From Linderina pennispora (lineage: Eukaryota > Kickxellomycota > Kickxellomycetes > Kickxellales > Kickxellaceae): a DNA stretch of 64,000 bases. The notes under the pieces were generated by a model that was given only the letters and a program-made list of their open reading frames with translations, made no database searches and was not told the origin of the DNA. This document shows, in pieces, positions 1-9,037 of the stretch. The first letter of the stretch is position 1. Every line of letters begins with the position of its first letter. The translations under genes were made by a program, and so were the position numbers. The stretch lies in assembly GCF_002104995.1 (NCBI RefSeq), contig NW_024468258.1, positions 372,001-436,000 on the forward strand, in the 5' to 3' direction.

Positions 1-181
1 TATCAATATTGTTCAATATGGAGGGTATTCACAACTGCTAAATTTAGTAAAAGATAGTTAGAACTTTTAAAACTTTATTATCTAATGCACATTCTACTCC
101 TTCTCTTGTAATTCTTATAATTGATTATTCATGGGTAGTAAGATAAGATACATAACTCTGGTTCATTATCAATTTTAGAAA

Positions 182-421
182 ATGCCATCATTCTATAACT
201 TCCTTAAGAAACATATAGCTGATCTGAGTACTGAAGAAAGAGATATGCTAACTTTAGTGCTTATCCATGACTTTAACATGAGTGCTGGCTTAGCATTCCA
301 AGTGCATAATTGGATCCAACTTAGTGGAACTTTTTATGAGATAAAGGTTGAACATATATATGAAGTGTGTCAAAATTCCCATAGATATAAGGAGTGGATG
401 GTAGTATATAATATGTTTTAA
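182..421 (+). CDS. 79-residue element-encoded protein, intact copy
   Basis: An open frame of 79 codons starts at the ATG at 182 and ends ATG-TTT-TAA at 421. A second copy of identical length lies at 2646-2885, preceded by the same leader, so the frame is an old conserved gene of the mobile element and not a chance ORF. I do not recognise the family. The product is small and probably helical, with no signal peptide; the conserved stretch is around residues 20-35 (ERDMLTL, then LIHDF). It is convergent with the remains of the 544-codon gene, whose relic begins immediately after the stop. This copy has an intact reading frame while its partner gene is dead; the reverse holds in copy 2. Confidence 0.5.
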   Translation: MPSFYNFLKKHIADLSTEERDMLTLVLIHDFNMSAGLAFQVHNWIQLSGTFYEIKVEHIYEVCQNSHRYKEWMVVYNMF

Positions 422-632
422 AATGGTAGTTATATAACTGTGACCATTCTGTAGCCCTCACTTACAACTCTTAGATATATTTGTTAGTGTATTATTCCTT
501 TCTATAGAGTAATTGCTTTTCCAAAAGAACTATCATCTGGTATCTAAATATGAGTTAGCTGTATATCTCTCCTATTAATATGAATATCTAAATAGTAGTA
601 GGAATGTCCTCTGAATATACAGAGTGCATATT

Positions 633-1029
633 GGAGGCCATTCATAAATATAAAAGTTTAAAGAAACTAAATATCTATTATCAGAATAACCAATTAATAA
701 ATAATAAATCAATTACTAGCAGTAGATAAATATTTTAAAATACAGAATGTTTAGCAATGGCCAAAAAGATTCTAGCAACTAAATTAACAAATAAACAAAG
801 ATGCCAAATATGGTGCTTCTACGAAACCCCCTTCGGCATCCTGAAAAATTTCAGTTGATTTCTCGGGACGCAGCCTCTATCTCAGTAGAAGCATATTAAT
901 TGTGTATCAACTGAAATTTTTCAGGATGCCGAAGGGGGTTTCGTAGAAGCACCATATTTGGCATCTGACCAAGAAAACAATAAAAATATTAATAATTATT
1001 AAATAGCTAACTATTTCTGACTGATCTCC
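633..1029. mobile_element. MITE-like element with central perfect hairpin
   Basis: The insertion begins GGAGGCCATTCATAA at 633 and ends near 1029 with a degenerate inverted match (GATCTCC). It is flanked on both sides by ATT, consistent with a 3-bp target duplication, and interrupts the alignment of copy 1 to the intact 544-codon gene. Its outer 170 bases match, inverted, the right part of the second element (about 1925-2105) and the end of the third (about 4970-5133). Length is about 397 bp. It has no coding capacity, so it is presumably mobilised in trans. Confidence 0.6.
800..965. repeat. Perfect 60-bp inverted repeat (hairpin 1)
   Basis: The left arm 800-859 and the right arm 906-965 are exact reverse complements over all 60 bases, with a 46-base loop. 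The arms carry the core CGGCATCCTGAAAAATTTCA. A second copy at 1789-1924 has nearly the same arms but its loop is inverted. Perfect complementarity inside heavily mutated surroundings implies recent insertion or ongoing arm correction. Confidence 0.9.
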
Positions 1030-1442
1030 ATTATGTAACTACAAAACCATTACTGAAATAGAGAACAATATGAGCAACTCTTTACTAAAGGCTTAAGATC
1101 TAGATTCTTATATAAATATTGCCCTTATTTCATCTAGTATGGCATCTTCAATCACTGTTGTTAGTGCATTGATCTTTTGTTCACCTATAGAAACTACACC
1201 TCAGACATTTCTTATAGACAAATCATATTATTTGCTTATTTGAGTATATTCTGTCTATCTAACTAATATGCATCTCTTAATAGTAAACTAATCACATCTT
1301 GTCAAAAGTGTGATATTGCTTAGATATAGGATATATAGACCAGAAGTAATTTCTCAGATTTAGAACAATAGATATATTATCATCAACTCTTCTAAGAACA
1401 TTTACTGTATTAAGCATATTCTTATGTGACTTGTATATTTGA

Positions 1443-1689
1443 TGTTTTAAAATAGCACAGTTTGATGCTTTCTAAAATTGATGACATATATGATTGCTTG
1501 GTGCATATCTATTAATTACAGATGGGATTCTAACAACTTGATGAATTTATTATGATTTTTTAAAATGGCATAATTTGATTCTTTCTAAAATTGATGATAT
1601 ATATGATTGCTTAGTATTAGAAAAATAGTTATAAATAGGATGATAATGACTTGATGACTAGAACATGATGTTTTAAAATGGCAGTATTT
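1443..1689. repeat. 113-bp tandem repeat, two copies plus start of a third
   Basis: The motif TGTTTTAAAATRGC starts at 1443, about 1556 and 1669, an exact 113-base spacing. The first half of each unit (TTTCTAAAATTGATGA, then ATATATGATTGCTT) is well conserved and the second half is diverged. The unit start resembles the end of the 79-codon gene (ATGTTTTAAAATGG), so the repeat may derive from the element's own gene junction. Confidence 0.7.
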
Positions 1690-2105
1690 GGAGGTTATTC
1701 ACAATCACTAGGAGGTCATTCACAATCACTAAACTAAGTAAAAAATAATTAGAACTTATAAAACTTTTTGTTCTTTTGTTTTTTTTGAGCTTCTCCAAAA
1801 CCCCCTTCAGCATCCTGAAAAATTTCAGTTGCTACACAATTAATATGCTTCTACTGAGATACAGGCTGAGTCACAAGAAATCAACTGAAATTTTTCAGGA
1901 TGCCGAAGGGGGTTTCGGAGAAGCGTCTGTTCTTATATTTTTGTTTATTAGTTAATCTAGTTGTTAAAATCTTTTTGGCCATCACTAAATATTCTGATTT
2001 TTAAATTATTTTTTAACTGCTAGTAATTGATTTGTTATTAATACTTGGTTATTCTGATATAAGATATTAAGTTTCTTTAAACTTTCTTATTTGTGAATGA
2101 CCTCC
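1690..2105. mobile_element. MITE-like element, second copy, with duplicated left end
   Basis: The left terminus GGAGGTYATTCACAATCACTA is present twice in tandem (1690-1710 and 1711-1731). The right terminus is TTGTGAATGACCTCC at 2091-2105. From 1711 the element is 395 bp, matching the roughly 397 bp of the first copy. It carries hairpin 2 in the middle. The right end abuts the truncated transposase frame, which reads 13 codons into the element. Confidence 0.65.
1789..1924. repeat. 43-bp inverted repeat (hairpin 2), loop inverted relative to hairpin 1
   Basis: Arms 1789-1831 and 1882-1924 are reverse complements with two mismatches. The loop (about 1832-1881) is the reverse complement of the hairpin 1 loop with scattered changes, so the two hairpins entered in opposite orientations or the loop flipped between the arms. 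Confidence 0.85.
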
Positions 2106-2636
2106 TATCATAAGAGTAATATGCTTAAAGTTTGTTGGATTCTGAATCTTTGCTGAGATCACTCTTAGTTCTGGAGTAGAGAACATTGTGTGCAAGTAGT
2201 GTGAAAGCTTCTTATTCAACTCACTTAACTCTGAGAGATAGAACATGTTATGAATAACTTGGTAGCTGCTCTTAGGAATAAACCTCTCCATCTCATTGAT
2301 TGATAGCCCAGCAACTAACTGGTACAAAATTAAGAGTCCTTTCTCAGCATTTCTGTATGGACATGGATACTGCTTTCCACCAAATAGCACATTTAGGAAG
2401 AAGAACACAGGAATCATTCCAAGTTGCTTAACAAGTGTATCTTTAATAAGCTTTATTTCTTTTACTTCATGAGCTTCACTCCTATAATACTTCTGCTGTT
2501 TATGCACTAACCAGTCTTCATCAAGAAATCTCCACTTTGTTGTGTAGAGCACATTCCACTCCTTCTCTCTTAATTCTTGTAATTGATTGTCCATTAGTGT
2601 GAGGTAGTCATAAATTAAAATTTCAACTTTTATCAA
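2067..2636 (-). pseudogene. Truncated DDE-transposase-like fragment
   Basis: A 189-codon minus-strand frame. Residues about 100-135 look like a helix-turn-helix (LSINEMERFIPKSSYQ). The frame then reaches NPTNFKHITLMI, resembling the segment just before the first catalytic aspartate of DDE transposases (family pattern: LMxDGHD). Exactly there the sequence becomes the end of the inserted hairpin element, and translation stops 13 codons later. No catalytic core remains in the window. The true start is probably an internal ATG such as the one before DNQLQ, because the first ATG lies only 9 bases from the divergent 79-codon pseudogene. The first 30 or so codons recur in decayed form at 88-135, tying this gene to the same element. 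Family assignment is inference. Confidence 0.5.
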
Positions 2637-2645
2637 TTTTAGAAA

Positions 2646-2885
2646 ATGGGATCATTCCAGAACTTCTTCAAGCAACATTTAGTTGAGATGTGTGAGGAAG
2701 AAAGAGATATGCTTACTCTGCTACTTATTCATGACTTTGATATGAGTGATGACCTAGCAACATAAGTGCGTAATTGGATCCAACATATTGCTACTGATTG
2801 TGAAGTAAGGGTTGAACATGTATATGATGTATGTCTAACTTTCCATAGAGATATGGAGAGAATGGTTGCTTATTCTATGTTTTAA
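2646..2885 (+). pseudogene. Second copy of the 79-residue element gene, with premature stop
   Basis: Same length (79 codons) and same ending as the gene at 182-421, with clear residue-by-residue similarity, but codon 40 is TAA (2763-2765). Downstream codons remain in frame and alignable, so the stop is a simple point lesion. The end lies 8 bases from the stop codon of the convergent 544-codon gene. Confidence 0.6.
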
Positions 2886-2893
2886 AATGGCTG

Positions 2894-4528
2894 CTATTCA
2901 ACTGTGATTGTTCTATATCCCACACTTATAACTCTTAAGTAGCTTTGTAGCTTTGTTTCTCCTAACTGTTGAGAAATTGCTTTTCCAATTGAACTATCTG
3001 CTGGTGTCCTGATAAGAGTTGGCTGTTTATCTCTCCCTTTAATATGAATATCAATATAGAAGTAGGAATGTCCTCTGAAAGTATGGAGTGCATAATAAGT
3101 AACTGTAAATTCATCACCTAACTGAAGAACATTGTAAGCAACTCTATACAATGAAGGCTTCAGATCTGTATTCTCTTTGATAAATATATGTCTAGTTTCA
3201 TCTAGTGTGATATTGTCTATTGCTGTTGTTAGTGCATTGATGTTTTCCTCATCTACAGAATATTCAACCTCTGACATTTCTGATAGACATATTTTGCTCT
3301 TTGCTTGTTTGCTATCTATCCAACCAATATGCATTCCTTTGTAGTTAACTAATCCCATCTCTTCAAAAGTATGATACTGCTTAGTTGTAGGATAAGTTGA
3401 CCAGAAGGAGTTTCTCTGACTTGGAACAATAGTTATATTCTCATCAACTCTTCTAAGAACTTTTTCTGTTTCAAGACCACTCTCAATTGAGTCATATATT
3501 TGATAAAGTGTAGGTCTATTGTTGAATGAAAGATTAGCAACAACTACCATTGGATCATCATTCTTGTTTAGTTTCTTAATAATCCCTTGCTTTTTTGATG
3601 TGATTGAGTTAAACCAATGACAATATGCTAGAGTATGCTGTTGTCTCACATAAATACAAACTGTATAACAACTACTAACCTTATCAACAAGTGCCATCCA
3701 CTGCTTTTCATAAGAAGTTGCAAATGTTCTGCATCCATTCATGAACTGAACTGTGTTAAGAAGCAAGTTACTGTTCCATTCAACAGTTTGCATCTGAGAA
3801 GAATGTACAGTTAGTTCTATCCTAGTCAAACCAGAGTTTCTACAAGCATACAATGTTTCTCCAAAGTTGTGCAAAGTTGGCATAACAAATTCTGAAAGTT
3901 TTGAACTAAGAGGATTACGAACTTCACCACTCTCAAGAAGCTGAATAAACTTGTTGTAAATTTTATTCTTAACTTTAACATCTCCTTTCTTTGTAAACCA
4001 GCTAATACAGTTAGAGCCAGACTTGCGTAAATCATCTACAACATCTTTCTTTTCAACTCCTCTTTCTAAAAGGTATTTATAGATAATATTTCTAGATGAG
4101 ATATTTATACAATCCATTGTGATGTCATAATTCTGTAGATATATTTTGTGATCAGCCATAGTAGCAAACTTCACTGTTAACAAAGAACTAGCTATTGCAA
4201 TGTTTGGGGTAGATACTTTGTAAATAGCAACTGGTCCATATTGTTCACTAATCTTGCTTCTAACATACTTATAACCAAAACCTTCTCCAAATACTTTATG
4301 CAATCTAACACTAGCTGACTTCTGCTTTACCTTTATATCTGATTCACTGCATTTCTCAACAACAACCTCAACAATGAATGAGTCAACAAATATTTCAGAA
4401 TAATGCTCAAATCCAAGTTGCTCTATACCTCTAGCAGTATACCTAGTATCAGCAACATCAGGCATATTTCTTCTTTCTGACAACACTCTTGTTAGCAACA
4501 CTCTCAGTTCACTTTGGAAGGGGGTCAT
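2894..4528 (-). CDS. 544-residue element-encoded protein of unknown function
   Basis: A long uninterrupted frame in very AT-rich DNA, where long ORFs rarely arise by chance. I do not recognise the family with confidence. Visible features are an N-terminal basic segment, a central NYDITMD stretch (about residue 132), a YNKFIQLLESGE segment (about 190), a GLTRIELTVH strand (about 233) and a beta-rich C-terminus. The order Asp-x-x-x-Asp, Tyr-Asn-Lys, then Thr-Arg-x-Glu-Leu recalls replication initiators of the Rep_trans/phage Rep type, but this is only a pattern resemblance. The ATG lies inside an end-like motif of the neighbouring insertion (4521 onward), so the original N-terminus may be lost. 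A decayed paralogue lies at 421-1440. Confidence 0.5.
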   Translation of the reverse strand: MTPFQSELRVLLTRVLSERRNMPDVADTRYTARGIEQLGFEHYSEIFVDSFIVEVVVEKCSESDIKVKQKSASVRLHKVFGEGFGYKYVRSKISEQYGPVAIYKVSTPNIAIASSLLTVKFATMADHKIYLQNYDITMDCINISSRNIIYKYLLERGVEKKDVVDDLRKSGSNCISWFTKKGDVKVKNKIYNKFIQLLESGEVRNPLSSKLSEFVMPTLHNFGETLYACRNSGLTRIELTVHSSQMQTVEWNSNLLLNTVQFMNGCRTFATSYEKQWMALVDKVSSCYTVCIYVRQQHTLAYCHWFNSITSKKQGIIKKLNKNDDPMVVVANLSFNNRPTLYQIYDSIESGLETEKVLRRVDENITIVPSQRNSFWSTYPTTKQYHTFEEMGLVNYKGMHIGWIDSKQAKSKICLSEMSEVEYSVDEENINALTTAIDNITLDETRHIFIKENTDLKPSLYRVAYNVLQLGDEFTVTYYALHTFRGHSYFYIDIHIKGRDKQPTLIRTPADSSIGKAISQQLGETKLQSYLRVISVGYRTITVE

Positions 4529-5133
4529 TCCTGGACTTGTAAATATTAGTAAATTACAATTTTGTTAGATAGTTATTTGTATAATCGTTTTCAAAACTAT
4601 TTTTTACTACTAATTATTTTTTTCATAGTTATTATTAGTTATTGTGTCCAGAATGTTTTTGTGTATATAATTGATTTTAAAAATACAAATATTTTTTGCC
4701 ATTTCACCCAAACCGCCATCGGCATCTTAGAAAAGTTTCAGTGAACATAATTTCCTTATGGTTGCTTAGCCACATCTATTGAGATATTGACTTTTGTTGC
4801 CCAATGATAATTAACCCCTACTATGCAAAGTTTTTCTTTCTGGTTGAAATTATGTTCACTGAAACTTTTCCAAGATACCGATAGTAGTTTGGGTGAAATT
4901 TTTATTTCACTGAAATTGCTAATAATTTCAACATGTATAAATAGTTGTTGTGCAGATAACTAGCTCTGAATAACCTCCTTAATCTAGTTGCTAGAATCTT
5001 TTTGGCCACTAGTAAACATTCTGTATTTTAAAATATTTATCTATTGCTTGTAATTGATTTCTTATTTGTTAATTAGTTATTCTGATAATAGATATTTAGT
5101 TACTTTAAACTTTTATATTTGTGAATGGCCTCC
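4521..5133. mobile_element. Third hairpin-bearing element
   Basis: The left end GGGGGTCATTCCTGG near 4521 and the right end TTGTGAATGGCCTCC at 5119-5133 match the ends of the 395-bp elements. The last 170 bases (about 4970-5133) are homologous to the right part of the second element. The interior differs and is longer, with its own hairpin (4701-4899). The left end overlaps the start codon of the 544-codon gene. Confidence 0.5.
4701..4899. repeat. 53-bp inverted repeat (hairpin 3)
   Basis: Arms 4701-4753 and 4847-4899 pair with about six mismatches around a loop of about 93 bases. The core (CGGCATC, then GAAAAGTTTCAGTGAAC) is related to the core of hairpins 1 and 2 but clearly diverged, marking an older or separate subfamily. 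Confidence 0.75.
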
Positions 5134-6734
<1,601 letters not shown>

Positions 6735-7432
6735 GCCCGGGCGTAGTGCTACTTCACCTCCCAATGGCCAGCGCGCTTTTAGGCAGCATGGGCTTTCTGG
6801 AGGTGTTTCACAATGTCTGAGAATGCCCTGGAACTGTGAAGACTGCGAATGCAGCCTCCCCAGCTTGTGATCCTCGCAATAAATTCTACTACTATCACTG
6901 TGCTGCGAATGTGATTTTCTGTCCGCTCTGACAGAGCCTTGATCAATCGATAAATGTGCAGGCGATGTCGACAGCGACGGTTCGAAATTGCTGCTGCGGT
7001 CTGAGGTGATCCGCACCAAACGCTCGTAGTGCCGTGGTCTGATGTTGTGGACATGTACTGCCCAAAAATAGGCGCCGAGGGATGTGGGCCGCTCTGTGTG
7101 GACAGGGACGATGTTGTGTGCCCGCAAAAAAAAATACATGTTGCTGGAGGTTGTTGACACGATCGTGCTTTGCCAAGAGCAGCCGTGGCGGGCAGCTGGG
7201 CATTTTTGCATAAATAAATTGCGCGATTCCCGCCTCCTACAGCCCAGCCAACCACAAAGCGCACGCATTCCCAACACTTGATGAGCAACTAGCCGCTGCA
7301 GCCAACACTTTCTCCTCCCTTATCCCCTATTTCCACACTCTTATTTTCCTTTGCAATTTTGTCGTGACCCTTTAGCACAACCCACCACGCAACACCACCG
7401 CTTCCACACCCCACCACCGGCTTTCACTCAAA
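6735..7432. other. Intergenic region between polyubiquitin and the bZIP gene
   Basis: About 700 bp. The open frames on both strands here lack conserved features and I see no gene. The last 200 bases, with a pyrimidine-rich CCACACC-type leader, are likely the bZIP promoter and 5' UTR; CATAAATAAA at about 7209 is TATA-like. Confidence 0.4.
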
Positions 7433-8824
7433 ATGTCTAACACCTGTGTTTCCCCAAACAAGGCAGGCGAGGGCTCCGGCATTGGCAGTGGTGCTGTTGG
7501 CGTTGGTAAGAGCAGCGCGGGCAAGCGCAAGCACTCGATGGTCGTGCTCACATCAGGGGCCGAGATCGACCTCAACGACCTGCCGCCGCCTCGGCCTGGC
7601 CGGCCCTCAGGCAAGACGCCGCAGGACCCGGCAATGCAGGAAGCCCGTAAGCGGGCCCGTGTTCTGCGCAACCGTGCGGCGGCACAGCTGTCTCGCGAGA
7701 AGAAGCGCCAGCATGTCGAGTCGCTCGAGAACGAGAACGCCGAGCTGCAGGCCAAGAACGCCGAGCTCGAGCAGCGGCTGACAAAGGCCGAGACGAGCAA
7801 CCTCGAGCTATCGAGCAAGCTTGACTCGCTGGCGCAGCAGCTGCAGTCGCTTCAGAGCCTGATTCTGGGCGGTGCAGCACCCGTTGCTGCTGGAGCATCG
7901 ACTCCGGCGGCGGCAGCAGCCATCTCGCAAGCAGCAACGCCGGGCATGTGGAGCAGCCTGCCCACGCCTATGGCAGCATCGCCGCTCAACCAACCGCTGG
8001 CCCAGCTTGGCCTGTCGCCCGGCGAAGCCCCTTTTTCTCTTACCAGCGCCGATCTCTCAAACAGCATCATCTCACGTACCCCCTCCTCAGCCACAGTCGC
8101 CATGAGCGCGACATCGTCGTCGCAGTCGCCCTCGCTGGGCACTGCTCTGTCGTCGATTCCGAGCACCAACACTAGCACCTCTGAGTCCACCACAGCAGCC
8201 ACGGAGCTGTTCCCTGGCGTTGCTCGCACCACAACACTCACCAGCAAGGGCTTGTCCGAGTCGGCAGTACTCGAACAGTCGGGCACGTCGCACATTTACT
8301 GTGTGAAGCCCGATTCTCAGCAGCGGATGCCTTTGCAGTTTTCGGTGAGTTTGGGTCGCAAGCAGCCGGGGACATGCTCCTCAACCAGTTCATCGACGAG
8401 CTGGCGGCAGCAGGTAGTGGACACGGCAGTGCAGGCGATTGTCTCGGCGTCGGCAACGAGCAGCCCACAGGCGGTCTGGACGATCTTTTGCGCCTTGTGG
8501 TGGACCCTGTGCCAAAGTGGGGGGTGGATCAGTCGGCACCAGGCGTCGCAAATTGCGCGTGGGGTTTTGGACCATCCCCAGCAAGCACGCGTTAGCAAGG
8601 CGCCGCGCGGGCTGGCAGTTGTTGCCAGCTGGCTTGCAGCCGGGACCAAGACAGCACGGGCGCTGCGGCGCGTCGCTGGTGATGGCCCGGTGGACCAGGT
8701 CAGGGCATTGGTTGCCCGGCTGAGCGTGGCCATGAAGGCCGTCGAGGGCAGCGCAAAGTACCGCCGGCGCGGCCGACAGCCGGGCGACAAAAGCATGTAT
8801 ACTTTGTCTCAGAAAATCTCTTAG
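7433..8824 (+). CDS. HAC1: Hac1/XBP1-like bZIP transcription factor
   Basis: The basic region (residues about 70-95) contains RVLRNRAAAQLSREKKR, the Hac1/XBP1 signature, followed by a leucine zipper to about residue 140. Next come Ala/Ser/Thr-rich linkers. This factor drives the unfolded-protein response in other fungi, where its mRNA is cut by Ire1. Read straight through, the frame ends at 8824 (463 residues). A second, well-formed frame (+1 phase) begins near 8290-8325 and ends at 8595, containing an acidic/hydrophobic segment GDMLLNQFIDELAAAG. Joining the two frames needs removal of 2 mod 3 bases, and a textbook Ire1-type hairpin sits at 8252-8278. The spliced product (7433-8264 plus 8321-8595) would be 368 residues. 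Which form is annotated as the protein depends on transcript data. Confidence 0.8.
   Translation: MSNTCVSPNKAGEGSGIGSGAVGVGKSSAGKRKHSMVVLTSGAEIDLNDLPPPRPGRPSGKTPQDPAMQEARKRARVLRNRAAAQLSREKKRQHVESLENENAELQAKNAELEQRLTKAETSNLELSSKLDSLAQQLQSLQSLILGGAAPVAAGASTPAAAAAISQAATPGMWSSLPTPMAASPLNQPLAQLGLSPGEAPFSLTSADLSNSIISRTPSSATVAMSATSSSQSPSLGTALSSIPSTNTSTSESTTAATELFPGVARTTTLTSKGLSESAVLEQSGTSHIYCVKPDSQQRMPLQFSVSLGRKQPGTCSSTSSSTSWRQQVVDTAVQAIVSASATSSPQAVWTIFCALWWTLCQSGGWISRHQASQIARGVLDHPQQARVSKAPRGLAVVASWLAAGTKTARALRRVAGDGPVDQVRALVARLSVAMKAVEGSAKYRRRGRQPGDKSMYTLSQKIS
8252..8320 (+). promoter_or_regulatory. Candidate Ire1 splice-site hairpin and 56-nt unconventional intron
   Basis: The loop CGGCAGT (8262-8268) matches the CNG'CNGN consensus known for HAC1/XBP1. 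It is closed by a perfect 5-bp stem (8257-8261 with 8269-8273) that extends, after one mismatch, by four more pairs including one wobble. A second CNGCNGN site (CAGCAGC, 8318-8324) lies downstream with a weaker stem. Cutting after 8264 and after 8320 removes 56 nt, with no GT-AG at the ends, and shifts translation into the alternative C-terminus. The assignment is inference. Confidence 0.5.
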
Positions 8825-9037
8825 CAACACTTTGTCGTTTTTCATTTAATCCAGTCATTGATCTCTTGGTGTGATTGCGGAGGTGATCAAGGCCACGCAT
8901 TTTTTGAATTTGGAAAAAATCTCTGCTGGCGCTGTTGGCTGTCTGTCCGCCTCTTGCGCTCAACAACCCACTTCAGCCCCTCAGTATTGACACAATTACC
9001 AGTTATTTGAATCCAACAGCTCCAGACATAGAAAGGC

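Larger units (their letters stand above)
421..1440 (-). pseudogene. Relic of the 544-residue element protein, copy 1
   Basis: About 421-632 and 1030-1440 align on the minus strand, base by base with many changes, to the 3' part of the intact gene (about 2885-3110 and 3110-3515). The relic carries many stops and indels and is split by a roughly 400-bp hairpin element (633-1029). Similarity ends near 1440, so about the N-terminal 340 residues are missing. It is a decayed paralogue with no coding capacity. Confidence 0.65.

Noticed and set aside
6975-6990. tRNA B-box-like GGTTCGAAATT
   Set aside because: Lacks the following CC and any matching A box or cloverleaf; similar near-matches at 55480 and 61300 also fail.
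8345-8365. GT-AG intron GTGAGT...GCAG in the bZIP gene
   Set aside because: Only 21 nt, which keeps phase and does not explain the frame change; too short for the spliceosome.
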